Source of the DNA: Kiloniella laminariae
GTDB lineage: Bacteria > Pseudomonadota > Alphaproteobacteria > Kiloniellales > Kiloniellaceae
DNA: 64,000 bases
Direction: 5' to 3'
Assembly (NCBI RefSeq): GCF_027214005.1
Contig: NZ_JAPWGY010000003.1
Span: 434,001 to 498,000, forward strand
Positions 1 through 9,224 of this stretch are shown here, piece by piece. Each line of letters starts with the position of its first letter. Position 1 is the stretch's first letter. The notes under the pieces are model-generated. The model had not been told where the DNA came from. It ran no database searches and saw nothing but the letters and a program-made list of their open reading frames with translations. A program made the translations under genes and the position numbers.

Positions 1-978
1 TGATGAAATCCACGGAATAGCCTGTCCCTCGAAAGCTTCCTTGATTGCTTTAAGCTCGGTGGTGTCGCCGACGGGTGTCGAGGTTCCATGAGCATTAATA
101 TAATTAACTTTGGTATTTCCGGCTTCGGCCAGAGCGAGCTTCATGCAGCGCACCGCACCTTCGCCAGAAGGGGCGACCATATCAGCACCATCCGAGGTCG
201 CGCCATAACCGACAAGCTCACCATAAATTTTGGCGCCGCGGGCCTTGGCATGTTCGTATTCTTCAAGAACAACAACACCGGCACCGCCTGAAATGACAAA
301 ACCATCCCGGTTTGCATCATAGGCGCGGGAGGCCTTGGTCGGATTGTCATTATACTTGCTGGAAAGTGCCCCCATGGCGTCGAACAAGACGGTCAGGGTC
401 CAGTGAAGCTCTTCGCCGCCACCAGCAAACACAATGTCCTGTTTTCCCATCTGAATCAGCTCTGCGCCATTGCCGACACAGTGAGCCGAAGTCGAGCAGG
501 CAGAGGTGATGGAGTAACTGTGGCCTTTGATCTTGAAGGCAGTTCCCATGTTGGCTGAGTTGGTCGAGCCCATGCAACGAGGCACCATATAAGGACCAAC
601 ACGTTTGGGGCCCTTTTCACGGGTGATATCCGCCGCAGCTACCTGGTTTGAAGTTGAAGATCCGCCGGATCCCATCACCAGACCGGTACGGATATTCGAA
701 ACCAGATCGTCACCGAGGCCCGCGTCCGCGATCGCCTCTTTCATCGCCACATAGTTATAAGCTGACCCATCGCCCATGAACCGGCGAAGTTTCCGGTCAA
801 CCAGGGCATCGAGATCAATGTTGATCGAACCATGTATGTGACTGCGAAAACCAAGTTCGGCATAGGTTTCGCAATATTCAATGCCTGAGCGACCTTCCTT
901 GAGAGAAGAGATCACTTCTTCCTTGTTGTTGCCGATGCTGGAAACAATTCCAAGTCCGGTGACGACTACGCGACGCAT
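1..978 (-). CDS. fabB: Beta-ketoacyl-ACP synthase I (partial, 3' end outside window)
   Basis: Condensing enzyme of fatty acid synthesis that, with FabA, produces unsaturated acyl chains. The 326 visible codons start at an ATG ([14 protein letters not shown]). Residues about 157-166 read [10 protein letters not shown], which puts the nucleophilic Cys at 161. [11 protein letters not shown] carries the first active-site His at 297. The second His and the C-terminus lie beyond the left edge. The gene is 75 nt downstream of fabA on the same strand. The fabA-fabB pair divergent from irr is a usual alphaproteobacterial arrangement, in which fabI often follows. FabF is the nearest alternative; pairing with fabA favours FabB. 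Confidence 0.95.
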   Translation of the reverse strand, partial: MRRVVVTGLGIVSSIGNNKEEVISSLKEGRSGIEYCETYAELGFRSHIHGSINIDLDALVDRKLRRFMGDGSAYNYVAMKEAIADAGLGDDLVSNIRTGLVMGSGGSSTSNQVAAADITREKGPKRVGPYMVPRCMGSTNSANMGTAFKIKGHSYSITSACSTSAHCVGNGAELIQMGKQDIVFAGGGEELHWTLTVLFDAMGALSSKYNDNPTKASRAYDANRDGFVISGGAGVVVLEEYEHAKARGAKIYGELVGYGATSDGADMVAPSGEGAVRCMKLALAEAGNTKVNYINAHGTSTPVGDTTELKAIKEAFEGQAIPWISS

Positions 979-1053
979 CTACCGTGTCCTTATTACTAGT
1001 GGGGCTGCCGTCACAGGGTAACAGCAGCTGGTATCAGGTGTATTCCAGAGGAA

Positions 1054-1578
1054 TCAGGATTCTGTCTGGAATAGACCTACTTTCATATCCTTGATCTCAA
1101 AAGCAACCTCATCATCAGCCATGATGGTTCCGTCGGAAACCCCCATAACCAGCTTGCGATTGATGACCCGCTTCATGTCGACCTTGTAGGTTACTTTTTT
1201 GATAGAAGGGGTGATCATGCTTTTGAGTTTAACTTCACCAACGCCCAGCGCGCGGCCCCGGCCCGGGGCGCCAATCCAGCCAAGAAAAAAGCCAGTCATC
1301 TGCCAAACGGCGTCCAGACCCAGACAGCCGGGCATAACTGGATCGCCCTGAAAGTGGCAGTCAAAGAACCAGAGATCTGGTTTAATGTCATACTCAGCGA
1401 TTATCTGACCTTTGCCATGTTCGCCCCCATCTTCGGTGATGGAGGTGATGCGATCAAACATCAACATGGGAGGCAAGGGCAGCTGGGCATTCCCTGGACC
1501 AAAAAGTTCGCCACGCCCGCAAGAGAGAATGTCTTCGTAGGAATAGCTGTTCTGGCGTTCGCTCAAAGGTTTATCCAC
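1054..1578 (-). CDS. fabA: 3-hydroxydecanoyl-ACP dehydratase/isomerase
   Basis: Dehydrates 3-hydroxydecanoyl-ACP and isomerises the trans-2 to the cis-3 double bond, the committed step to unsaturated fatty acids. The protein has 174 residues, close to E. coli FabA (172). The single hot-dog domain carries [21 protein letters not shown]; His75 and Asp89 are the expected catalytic pair. It is cotranscribed with fabB and divergent from irr across 447 bp. Confidence 0.97.
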   Translation of the reverse strand: MDKPLSERQNSYSYEDILSCGRGELFGPGNAQLPLPPMLMFDRITSITEDGGEHGKGQIIAEYDIKPDLWFFDCHFQGDPVMPGCLGLDAVWQMTGFFLGWIGAPGRGRALGVGEVKLKSMITPSIKKVTYKVDMKRVINRKLVMGVSDGTIMADDEVAFEIKDMKVGLFQTES

Positions 1579-2025
1579 CGTCTTTTAAGTTGTTTTCCGA
1601 ACTTCAGCTCTTAAAGGCCGAATCCGGCGTGACTATAACACAGGGACACCGGGCCATGGCAATGTTCTTAAGGCCGCAGCCAGGCGCAAGATCGTGAATT
1701 TTTTCACAAAGCTGATCTATTTTATCATCATGTGCCGTTATCTCACCAGTGATGTGTTGCCTCTTCTCGAAAAGATCAATCAAAAAGTGCAGAAAGGCAT
1801 TTCTGGGGGGGTGAGGAGGGCTTCGGGGATTGTGTTGTTATCTCTGTCAGTCCGGAGCAAGTGATCTCTTTGTATCCTGCTGGTAGCTGTTGATTGGCAG
1901 GTATTTTGCTTTGCGATGCAAATTTACAGGAGAGAGGCCCCGAATAACCGGTAAATCAGCCTGAAAATACCAGAAATCCGCTTTTTTCTCTTTAACCCTA
2001 CGTTTTCTGGCTTATATTGAGTCCT
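1579..2025. other. Divergent fabA/irr intergenic region
   Basis: This 447-bp region holds no convincing ORF. It must contain the fabA promoter (minus) and the irr promoter (plus). I see no confident -35/-10 pair and could not establish an Irr or Fur binding site by eye. Confidence 0.6.
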
Positions 2026-2472
2026 ATGGAAAAGATACGCCCCTATACAGAGTTGATTGATACGCTTAAAACTGCCGGGCTCAGGCCAACGCGGCAGCGC
2101 TTGGCGTTGGCCAAGCTGCTCTATTCCCAGGGAGACAGGCATATCTCTGCTGAGCAGCTCCATGTCGAAGCCATGGATGCAAAGGTCAGTGTTTCTCTGG
2201 CGACGGTCTACAATACGCTGCATCAGTTTCACGATGCAGGGCTTCTGCGTGAAGTTCTTGTCGAGGCAGGGCGTTCTTATTTCGACACAAATGTGAGTGA
2301 TCATCACCACCTCTTTTATGAAGATACGGGCGAGTTGATTGATATCTCCAAGGATGCGATCCAGTTCAAAAACCTGCCTAAACTTCCCGAAGGAAAAAGA
2401 ATTTCCCGGGTAGAGGTCGTCGTACATGTCGTTGATGTCGAAGATAAAAAAGATCTTCTTGCGGCAGAATAA
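2026..2472 (+). CDS. irr: Fur-family iron response regulator Irr
   Basis: Transcription factor of the Fur superfamily that in alphaproteobacteria senses iron through haem and controls haem synthesis and iron genes. The protein has 148 residues from the ATG (MEKIRPYTEL). A TTG nine bases upstream is possible but less likely. The N-terminal winged helix (about 15-75) includes LRPTRQRLALAKLL and VSLATVYNTL. The dimerisation domain has SDHHHLFYED with His93-95, the histidine cluster typical of Irr. The Bradyrhizobium-type N-terminal haem regulatory motif is absent. Position next to fabA supports Irr rather than Fur, Zur or PerR. Confidence 0.9.
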   Translation: MEKIRPYTELIDTLKTAGLRPTRQRLALAKLLYSQGDRHISAEQLHVEAMDAKVSVSLATVYNTLHQFHDAGLLREVLVEAGRSYFDTNVSDHHHLFYEDTGELIDISKDAIQFKNLPKLPEGKRISRVEVVVHVVDVEDKKDLLAAE

Positions 2473-2670
2473 CAACCGGAAAATCCGGGTTCAGTACCCG
2501 GCTTGTATCCAATGATATCCAATGAAATATAGCCAGGTTTTGCAGCGGTTTCTGTGAGGTCTACCTGCTCAAGGGTACTTGCAGGAAAGGTTCTCCGGGC
2601 GTAGGATTTTGACTGTAGGGTGCGAAAATCCTCGTTACGTCAAGGCTCGGAAAAAGAGCGAGAGATGAAA

Positions 2671-2712
2671 AGTCAGGCGCTGGCTTAATTTGCCGGAGCC
2701 TGACTTTGTTTA
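2671..2712 (+). terminator. Rho-independent terminator 200 bp downstream of irr
   Basis: Arms AGTCAGGC (2671-2678) and GCCTGACT (2698-2705) are extended by GCTGGC/GCCGGA with a TTAATTT loop, then TTGTTT. It lies too far from irr to be an obvious immediate terminator. The stretch 2506-2670 between them has no ORF but has small hairpins (CCGGGT/ACCCGG at 2485-2501, GCTC/GAGC at 2645-2659). It could be a long irr 3' UTR or a separate small RNA. Confidence 0.6.
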
Positions 2713-2764
2713 TGTTCAGGGGTATAGGACGCAGAAAATCTCTACGGGTAGCAAAGAGAAAGGT

Positions 2765-3307
2765 TCAGTCAAACACCTCTTCGCTATAAGCCCCATAGAA
2801 AGATGAGCGTTCGATCCAGCCGCTGATATCCCTGATTTCAACCTGACACCAGTCATCACTATTACAGGATTCGAGTTCTCCGATAACGCCGGCCTCGGCC
2901 TGGGCTATCGGGCGACTATTACTGTCGGGGTCGTCATAGAGAGTGCGCAAGGTACCCGTGATCATGACACTGCGCTGACCCTTGAGCATGCTCTGATGGA
3001 CCCAGCCCTGGGTTCCCTGCCAGTCCTTTATCTGCCGCCAGGTATCGAACTCGTCGATAATCTCAACCGGCAATCCCTTCCGATGATAGATCCAGCTGAT
3101 GGGATAGCGAATGCCGGGACCAGCGCGCACGTTCACCTGTCCCGAACGAAAGCTGACAAACCGTGGCAGGGGAAGGCCGCTGGGCCCGACAGTCCGGGGA
3201 GCCTCTTCCTTACTGCTCTCGGCAAAAGCGGGGGGCATTGTCGGAGGTATGAAAAAAAACAGGCCAAAAAGAAGAGAGGCGATGATAGCCAGGGCAGGGA
3301 ATTTCAT
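2765..3307 (-). CDS. Exported SH3-domain protein
   Basis: Predicted periplasmic protein of 180 residues from the ATG at 3307 (MKFPALAIIASLLFG). It has a signal peptide ending near PPAFA. An alternative start at 3352 adds 15 basic residues and would weaken the signal peptide; neither start has a strong ribosome binding site. Two bacterial SH3-like repeats follow: the first contains VNVRAGPGIRYPISWIYHRKG...GWVHQSML, the second RTLYDDPDSNSRPIAQAEAG...DISGWIERS. Such proteins are thought to bind peptidoglycan or proteins. In alphaproteobacteria this family often sits beside a D-2-hydroxyacid dehydrogenase gene, as here (divergent). The precise role is unknown. Confidence 0.8.
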   Translation of the reverse strand: MKFPALAIIASLLFGLFFFIPPTMPPAFAESSKEEAPRTVGPSGLPLPRFVSFRSGQVNVRAGPGIRYPISWIYHRKGLPVEIIDEFDTWRQIKDWQGTQGWVHQSMLKGQRSVMITGTLRTLYDDPDSNSRPIAQAEAGVIGELESCNSDDWCQVEIRDISGWIERSSFYGAYSEEVFD

Positions 3308-3640
3308 AGGAAGTCTTTTCTGGGAGCGTAGAATTCGCGGGCTTTTTTTCATTTCTTTATATTCAACGCACTTAACAAAACAAAGATCTAACAGCAGCGA
3401 GCCTACAGTCAGCAGCCTTCGCTGGCTACTATTTATCGAATCACCTGCTTCTGGCTCTTGGCAAAGCCAATCTTCACAGCCTAAACTGAAATGGAATCAG
3501 TCGGTCAGTCATTAAATGCCTGAAGGTGTAGCGTAGATCCAGAAGAGAAAACGCTGGATATACAGGTTGAATGCCAAAAGGTGAAATACTGTCCATAAAG
3601 GCTGTCTGGCCAGTATCAGCAACGGGGAACCCTTGAATTC
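3308..3640. other. Intergenic region between SH3 gene and hydroxyacid dehydrogenase
   Basis: The 333 bp between divergent starts hold no supported ORF. I see no clear promoter hexamers or operator. Confidence 0.5.
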
Positions 3641-4627
3641 ATGCCACAAAAAAAACCCCTTGTGATTGTCACACGCCGTCTTCCGGATGCAATCGAAACC
3701 CGGATGATGGAACTTTTTAACTGCCGATTGAATCTTGACGACAAGCCCTTTACCCAGAAAGAACTTATTGCAGCAGCCAAAGAGGCTGATGTTCTTGTTC
3801 CGACGGTAACAGACCGGGTTGATGCAGGGGTATTGGCCCAGGCGGGGCCGAATCTGCGTTTGATCGCGTCTTTTGGAACCGGAGTGGATCACATCGATCT
3901 GCCCACCTGTCGCCAGCGCGGTATTACGGTTACCAACACTCCAGGTGTCTTGACGGAAGATACCGCCGATATGACGATGGCCCTTATTCTGGCTGTGTCA
4001 CGCCGTCTTACCGAAGGCGTAAAGCTGATCAAGTCGGGAGAGTGGACAGGCTGGAGTCCGACAGGGATGTTGGGACACCGTATCTGGGGCAAGCGCCTCG
4101 GGATTATCGGCATGGGAAGGATTGGACAGGCTGTTGCCCGTCGGGCAAGAGGTTTTGGCCTTTCAATTCACTATCACAATCGCCGCAAGGTGCATCCTGA
4201 TATTGAGAACGAGCTGGAAGCGACCTACTGGGAAAGCCTGGACCAGATGCTCTCGCGTATGGATGTGATCTCGGTTAACTGTCCCCATACGCCTGCAACG
4301 TTCCATCTGCTGTCGAGCCGCAGGTTAAAGCTGCTGAGCGAACGGGCGATTATTGTCAATACCAGCCGTGGCGAAGTCATTGATGAGAACGCTTTGGCGC
4401 GTTTGATTGAGGGAGGAGAAATCGCCGGGGCTGGTCTGGATGTTTTTGAACAGGAGCCTGCGATCAATCCTAAACTGTTACGGCAGGATAATGTGGTGCT
4501 GTTGCCTCACATGGGGTCAGCGACGATAGAAGGTCGGCATGCCATGGGGGAGAAGGTCATTATCAATATCAAGACCTTTGCCGACGGGCATACGCCCCCT
4601 GACCGGGTTGTTGAGGCGATGTTCTAG
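3641..4627 (+). CDS. D-2-hydroxyacid dehydrogenase (glyoxylate/hydroxypyruvate reductase type)
   Basis: NAD(P)-dependent reductase of 2-ketoacids such as glyoxylate or hydroxypyruvate; the exact substrate cannot be read from sequence. The protein has 328 residues. The Rossmann motif GIIGMGRIGQAVARRA lies at about 155-168. The catalytic triad of the family is visible as Arg243 (NTSRGEVID), Glu272 (VFEQEP) and His290 (LLPHMGSAT). No membrane segment or ACT domain is present. It runs alone and ends in a strong palindromic terminator. Confidence 0.88.
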   Translation: MPQKKPLVIVTRRLPDAIETRMMELFNCRLNLDDKPFTQKELIAAAKEADVLVPTVTDRVDAGVLAQAGPNLRLIASFGTGVDHIDLPTCRQRGITVTNTPGVLTEDTADMTMALILAVSRRLTEGVKLIKSGEWTGWSPTGMLGHRIWGKRLGIIGMGRIGQAVARRARGFGLSIHYHNRRKVHPDIENELEATYWESLDQMLSRMDVISVNCPHTPATFHLLSSRRLKLLSERAIIVNTSRGEVIDENALARLIEGGEIAGAGLDVFEQEPAINPKLLRQDNVVLLPHMGSATIEGRHAMGEKVIINIKTFADGHTPPDRVVEAMF

Positions 4628-4670
4628 TTGTATGGCTGGTATTCCCTCTTGAAAAAGAAGTGCTGTAAAC

Positions 4671-4700
4671 AAAAAAAGGCCGGATTTCCGGCCTTTTTTT
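4671..4700. terminator. Perfect bidirectional terminator after the dehydrogenase gene
   Basis: A 14-bp perfect stem (AAAAAAAGGCCGGA with its complement) has a two-base loop and an A-run and T-run on either side. It lies 43 bp past the stop codon. Confidence 0.9.
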
Positions 4701-5060
4701 ACGAGGTTTCTTCGGGCTCTTTTGAACACAATATCCTGTAGTTCAATATTCCGGCTTTCTGGTGGCATGACAAATTTGGCCTTTTCTGCCGGAAATACGG
4801 TGACTCTGCTGTATAGCTGGTTTTGGGTGATTCATATTGTCGATTCTCGGCGATTTTTATAAGATAAAAATAGAAAATGACGTCGGCACAAGATGTAGTA
4901 TTGACGTAGTGTCAAAATTAGGGCATTCCAATCTCGTGATTATACCAATAACTGCTTTTGCGCTACAGAGGCCGCAATTGAAACGGGATTGGTCCAGGAT
5001 AATCGATCATTGATTGATCAAAGTTATTTCGTTCGATCTCCAATCTGACGAACGCTGAAC
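4701..5060. other. Gene-free stretch between two terminators; candidate sRNA locus
   Basis: 360 bp without a supported ORF, bounded by terminators on both sides. The second terminator has its better T-run in the plus direction although no plus gene precedes it. It contains TTGAC-GTAGT-GTCAA (4901-4915), an inverted repeat with 5-bp arms. A plus-strand small RNA is possible but unproven. Confidence 0.35.
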
Positions 5061-5103
5061 AAAAAGCGGTACTGATATCATCAGCACCGCTTTTTGTTTT
5101 TTT
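5061..5103. terminator. Strong hairpin terminator 3' of the GST gene
   Basis: AAAAAGCGGT and ACCGCTTTTT arms (5061-5070, 5086-5095) with inner CTGA/TCAG, followed on plus by TTTTTGTTTTTTT. It sits 38 bp past the stop of the minus-strand GST gene, but the T-run is longer on the plus strand. Confidence 0.85.
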
Positions 5104-5132
5104 AACCCGCCTCATTGAAATCTGATCAGAAT

Positions 5133-5780
5133 CTATTGGGTGAGCTTGAGTTTAACCCAATTTTCAACAGCTTCTGTGTAGGTTTCAAGAACCCTGCTGA
5201 CAGCAACGTTTTTTTTGAGCGCTTCACACCAGATTTGGATAGGTTCGGGGAACGCGCAAGACTGCTCCAGGACATGGAACATTTTTGTGGCAAGCAGGAA
5301 AGTCGGGGCAAAACCGCAGTCAGCAAAGGTTATTTCCGAGCCGGCAATGTAGGGCTTGAAACTGCCGAGCCGAGTGAGCATTTCCGTGTGTTTTATAAAT
5401 TCTGCGTGTTTCTCGGAAACAATCCCGGCGTCGCGGATTGAGGGTGCCATGTGCTTGAAGAGAACCCGCAGAGATGGTTCCAGTTTGAGATCGTGAAACC
5501 GGGATAACATTCTGACATTGGCTCTGGCTGCGATATCTTTCGGCATCAGAGCGGGGAGAGGGTAACGCTCTTCCAGGTATTCGAGGATTGTTTCTGATTC
5601 ACTCAGGACCACATCACCATCAATGATGGCCGGCACGGTGCCTGTCGGGATGATCTGTTTATAACTCTCCGAGGCGTAGCCGTCAGGCGGAAGTTTCTGA
5701 TCAGCTTCCAGTTTTTTAACTGCAAGGGCGATTTGGACTTTCGCGCCAAAATTACTGATAGGCACAGTGTAGAGAATCAT
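5133..5780 (-). CDS. Glutathione S-transferase family protein
   Basis: Predicted cytosolic GST of 215 residues. The N-terminal thioredoxin-like domain starts MILYTVPISNFGAKVQIAL. It contains the cis-Pro segment GTVPAI (about 47-52) and the glutathione-binding LSESETILEYLEERY with Glu61-Ser62. An all-helical C-terminal domain follows (about 85-200). The catalytic residue may be Ser9 or Asn10; class cannot be assigned by eye. It is a single gene downstream of a binding-protein gene that has its own terminator. Confidence 0.85.
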   Translation of the reverse strand: MILYTVPISNFGAKVQIALAVKKLEADQKLPPDGYASESYKQIIPTGTVPAIIDGDVVLSESETILEYLEERYPLPALMPKDIAARANVRMLSRFHDLKLEPSLRVLFKHMAPSIRDAGIVSEKHAEFIKHTEMLTRLGSFKPYIAGSEITFADCGFAPTFLLATKMFHVLEQSCAFPEPIQIWCEALKKNVAVSRVLETYTEAVENWVKLKLTQ

Positions 5781-5839
5781 ATGCAGGATCTCATGTTGAT
5801 GGATAAAGACCGTTGTACCTGTTAAAGTGAAGATGGAAA

Positions 5840-5864
5840 ACGGGCTGAAATAAATCCAGCCCGT
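5840..5864 (-). terminator. Terminator after the solute-binding protein gene
   Basis: ACGGGCTG (5840-5847) and CAGCCCGT (5857-5864) form a stem. On the minus strand it continues into TTTTCC, 33 bp past the stop at 5898. Confidence 0.75.
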
Positions 5865-5897
5865 CTTATCAGAAAAATCCGGTAATGATCCCGAGAA

Positions 5898-6686
5898 TCA
5901 GTCTGCGAGTTTCCACTTGCGGGCAAGATCGTTGAAAAATCCGCTGGATTTCTTCAATTCTATCCAGTGATTCAGATAGTTGATCCAGACCTGATCCTCT
6001 TGTGCCACCAGCATGGCAAGCGGCGTTGGCGAGCGAGGTTCAGCAACAGGGACGATTGCCATCTCGGCATATTTCTGGATCAGGGTTGCAGCCTCTACAT
6101 TCGAGGTGATGTGAACCAGTGCACGCCCGGAAATAACTTCCTGAAAATCGCGGGCGGGGGCTTCAACAGATTTCAGGGTTGCCTGGGGAAAATATTCTTT
6201 TGCCTGTTGTTCCTGGACGGTTCCCAGTGTTGTTGCGACAGTAATGTCTGGTTGGTTGATGTCTTCCCAGCTGTTAAAGCGGGCGAGATTTTTTTTCAGT
6301 GTGAGGGGGACTGTGCCAACCTGATAGTAACTGTCGGTGTAACCAGCAACGGCCATGCGTTTGGGGTTGAGAGATGCACTGGTCGTAATGTCATATTTAT
6401 CAGCAACAACGCCGTTGATCAGTGTTTTCCAGTCTGTAGGAACAAAAGTCACGTCAACGCCCATGTCTTTGGCCAGTTCCGTAACGACGTCGATATCAAA
6501 ACCTTCGTAACTGTCATTGCTTGTATTTTTGATGGACATGGGGTTCCAGTCCCCTGTCGTGCCGACCCGGAGTTCACCAGAGCTGAGAATCTTATGCAGG
6601 CGGGACTGGTCAGCCGCCTGGGCCAGGGAAAAAGTTCCGGCAACCAGAAAGGTGATAAAGGGGAGGATGACGTGAAGTTTCATCAT
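5898..6686 (-). CDS. Periplasmic solute-binding protein, family 3 (PheC-like)
   Basis: 262 residues with a clear signal peptide (MKLHVILPFITFLVAGTFSLAQA). The bacterial family 3 solute-binding fold begins RLHKILSSGELRVGTTGDWNPMS and continues YEGFDIDVVTELAKDMGV. The TTGDWNPM and TTLGTVQEQQ segments resemble the subgroup that includes periplasmic cyclohexadienyl dehydratase PheC as well as amino-acid binding proteins. No permease or ATPase of a polar amino acid transporter is adjacent, so a stand-alone periplasmic enzyme is as likely as an orphan transport protein. The ligand is unknown. Confidence 0.8.
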   Translation of the reverse strand: MMKLHVILPFITFLVAGTFSLAQAADQSRLHKILSSGELRVGTTGDWNPMSIKNTSNDSYEGFDIDVVTELAKDMGVDVTFVPTDWKTLINGVVADKYDITTSASLNPKRMAVAGYTDSYYQVGTVPLTLKKNLARFNSWEDINQPDITVATTLGTVQEQQAKEYFPQATLKSVEAPARDFQEVISGRALVHITSNVEAATLIQKYAEMAIVPVAEPRSPTPLAMLVAQEDQVWINYLNHWIELKKSSGFFNDLARKWKLAD

Positions 6687-6856
6687 GGGTGTTCCGGGGT
6701 TACAGCTATTGAAGGGAGGGGTGAAGCAGAACGAGTGTAGAACATTTCGAGGCAGGGAGCCAGTTCGTCTCCAAAAAACAGCTGTTATTCTGGATCAAAG
6801 ATTTGTGAAAGAAACAATCGTCGGGGCGCTGAAAGGCTCTTTTATTACCGATAGTG

Positions 6857-7522
6857 TTACAGCTGAATCACCCGATCGGCAATTTTCTCTGCATCGCTTG
6901 GCAGGTGGGTGACCATGAGGGTGAGAAGGCTGTTTTCCTTGTGCAGGGATCTGACCAGCGACAGCATTTCCTCTCGCAAGGCGGGGTCGAGAGCGCTGAA
7001 AGGTTCATCAAGCAAGAGGATCGGACGATGGCGAACCAGACAGCGGGCGAGAGCAACCCGCTGACGTTGGCCTCCGGAGAGCTCCGCAGGGAATCTTTTG
7101 TTCAGACCTTCCAGGCTGATACTTGCCAGAGCGGTTTGAATCTCCTTGTGATCTTTTGGACTTAAACGCAGGCCTGGATGTAATCCGAGGCCGATGTTCT
7201 GCTCAACAGTCAGATGGGCAAAGAGATTGTGCTCCTGAAACAGCGTGGTGACCGGGCGTCGGGCCGGGGGGAGCGAGAGGAGATCTTCGCCATTAAAACT
7301 CAGCTTACCTGCAAGTGGTGTCTCAAAGCCTGAAATCAGATTGAGCAGGGTCGATTTTCCCACACCGGAAGGGCCAGTAATTGCAACAAGCTCCCCGGGA
7401 TTTATCGCAAGATTGAACGTGAGGGGGCTATTGCTGTTGTTATAGCTGAATCGGATCTGGTCAAGGATGAGGCCTGATCGGGAAACGGATTGAGAGGGAA
7501 GGGCTTTGTGTTCAGATCCCAT
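6857..7522 (-). CDS. thiQ: Thiamine ABC transporter ATP-binding protein
   Basis: ATPase subunit that powers uptake of thiamine and thiamine phosphates. 221 residues, normal for ThiQ. Walker A is GPSGVGKSTLLNL, the signature ELSGGQRQRVALARCLV, Walker B ILLLDEPFSALD, and the switch His is in VTHLPSDAE. It overlaps the thiP stop by 11 nt, which suggests translational coupling, and is the last gene of the riboswitch-controlled thiBPQ operon. Confidence 0.95.
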   Translation of the reverse strand: MGSEHKALPSQSVSRSGLILDQIRFSYNNSNSPLTFNLAINPGELVAITGPSGVGKSTLLNLISGFETPLAGKLSFNGEDLLSLPPARRPVTTLFQEHNLFAHLTVEQNIGLGLHPGLRLSPKDHKEIQTALASISLEGLNKRFPAELSGGQRQRVALARCLVRHRPILLLDEPFSALDPALREEMLSLVRSLHKENSLLTLMVTHLPSDAEKIADRVIQL

Positions 7523-9209
7523 GTGCTACGCTTTCTGGTTTCCGATGACGCGGTTTGACAAATGGCAGGGTCATTCCTCTGGCGACAAGTCGATCAATCA
7601 CGATAAAAAGGGTAAGGCTTTGAAGACAAAGCAAGAAAGCTACTGCTGCGGCGTCTTCAAAACGATAGCTCCCCATTTTCTGATACATGTAAAGGGGCAA
7701 GGTGGTGAAATCCTGTGTGCCAAACAGGGCGATGACGCTGAGGTCCCCGGTTGAGAGGGCGACCGCAAGGCCCAACGCCAACCCGACCGATTGCCGGGTC
7801 TGGGGCCAATCGATCAGACGCAAACGATTCAGGCCGCGGATATCCAGACTGCTGCACAGGAGATCACTCTTCTGAGCCGCTGCCTCAAAAGCCGGAGAAA
7901 CAAGGCGTAACACAAAAGGCAGGGCCATAAGGGCGTTAACCGCGATAACCAGAAGCGGGGCGAGCAATGACAGACCACTGCTGTTTTTCAGGGTAATGAA
8001 CAATCCGGTTGCCAGGACAAAAGGAGGCAGCAGCAAGATCAGCGAACCGGAAAAGTCGATCACACCTGACAAGGTGCCAGCATAGGGAGTTTGGCCCAAT
8101 CGGGAGGGTAGATGTAGACTTCGCAAAGCCAGTGCGAGGCCGATGGCAAGAAGTAATGACAGCAGTCCGGCCAACAGGGAAACCATCAGGCTGGTCAGTG
8201 CCGCATCCCATAATCTGCTTTCGCTGAGGGTAATAAAAAACCGCGGGTTTATGGCTTTCCAGATCGTTGCCAAGAGAGGGGGGAGAACCAGCAGTGCCAT
8301 CAGGAAAAGCGCCAGCGTGTCGGTGATTTTTGCTCCGGGTTTATCTGCGTCAAACCGTTTGGTCTGACGGTCTTCCGTTTGGCTGAGGGGCATGCGCCGT
8401 ATAAATTTTCGCCCCAGCAGCAAGATCGCGAAACAGAGTATAAGCTGAGTCATTGCCAGGGTGGCAGCCTTAGGAATATCAAAATCAAATCGCAAGGCCT
8501 GATAGATGGCAACTTCCAGTGTGTTGGTTGAGGGGCCACCTCCCAAAATTAACACGATGATGAAGGAGGTAAAACAGAGCAGGAAAACCAGACCGCAGGA
8601 GGCAGGCAGTATTTTACGCAAACCGGGCCATTCAATCAGGCGGAATATATCCCGATCCGACATGCCGAGCTGAGCAGTACTGCGCCAGTATTCCCGGGGC
8701 AAAGTCTCGAGAGTCTCTAGGAAAATCCTTGTCAGGAGGGGGGCGTTGAAAAATACGTGGGCAATGAGAATACCCGTCAGGCCATAGAGATAACTGCTGG
8801 TCTCGTAATTGAAAAAACCAAGAATTTGATTAACCCACCCCTGGCGACCATGGACGGCTATAATGCCAAAAACCCCGACGATGGTCGGAACAATCAGGGA
8901 AAGACTGGCCAACTGAAGGAACAGACGCCGTCCGGGAAGCTTCGGGCGTCGAGAGAGTGCGCGGGCAACCGGTATAGCCAAGAGTGTCGCCAGAGCTGTA
9001 CTGACAAACGCCTGAAAAAAAGTGAAGGCTGTCAGGCGCCAGAGATAGCTGTTGTCCAAAAACCGAAGGGGATTCAGATCCGTGATCTGGCTGAGCAGTC
9101 CGGAAAAAGCCAGCCCCAGTACTGTGCCGATAAATACCAGACTGAACAGGCCGGGCCATAAAAGCTCGAAAGAACGTTTCTGTCTGGAAGGCGTGAAGTA
9201 CCGGGGCAT
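7512..9209 (-). CDS. thiP: Thiamine ABC transporter permease
   Basis: Inner-membrane permease of 565 residues built from two fused permease halves with about 12 transmembrane segments. Each half has an EAA-type loop for the ATPase: EYWRSTAQLGMSDRDIFRLIEWPGLRK in the first half (around 195-220) and SSLDIRGLNRLRLIDWPQTRQ in the second (around 455-475). It starts 15 nt after thiB and overlaps thiQ. Iron permeases of the FbpB type share the fold, but the riboswitch fixes thiamine. Confidence 0.94.
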   Translation of the reverse strand: MPRYFTPSRQKRSFELLWPGLFSLVFIGTVLGLAFSGLLSQITDLNPLRFLDNSYLWRLTAFTFFQAFVSTALATLLAIPVARALSRRPKLPGRRLFLQLASLSLIVPTIVGVFGIIAVHGRQGWVNQILGFFNYETSSYLYGLTGILIAHVFFNAPLLTRIFLETLETLPREYWRSTAQLGMSDRDIFRLIEWPGLRKILPASCGLVFLLCFTSFIIVLILGGGPSTNTLEVAIYQALRFDFDIPKAATLAMTQLILCFAILLLGRKFIRRMPLSQTEDRQTKRFDADKPGAKITDTLALFLMALLVLPPLLATIWKAINPRFFITLSESRLWDAALTSLMVSLLAGLLSLLLAIGLALALRSLHLPSRLGQTPYAGTLSGVIDFSGSLILLLPPFVLATGLFITLKNSSGLSLLAPLLVIAVNALMALPFVLRLVSPAFEAAAQKSDLLCSSLDIRGLNRLRLIDWPQTRQSVGLALGLAVALSTGDLSVIALFGTQDFTTLPLYMYQKMGSYRFEDAAAVAFLLCLQSLTLFIVIDRLVARGMTLPFVKPRHRKPESVAHGI

Positions 9210-9224
9210 GGCTGAGATCCGTAA

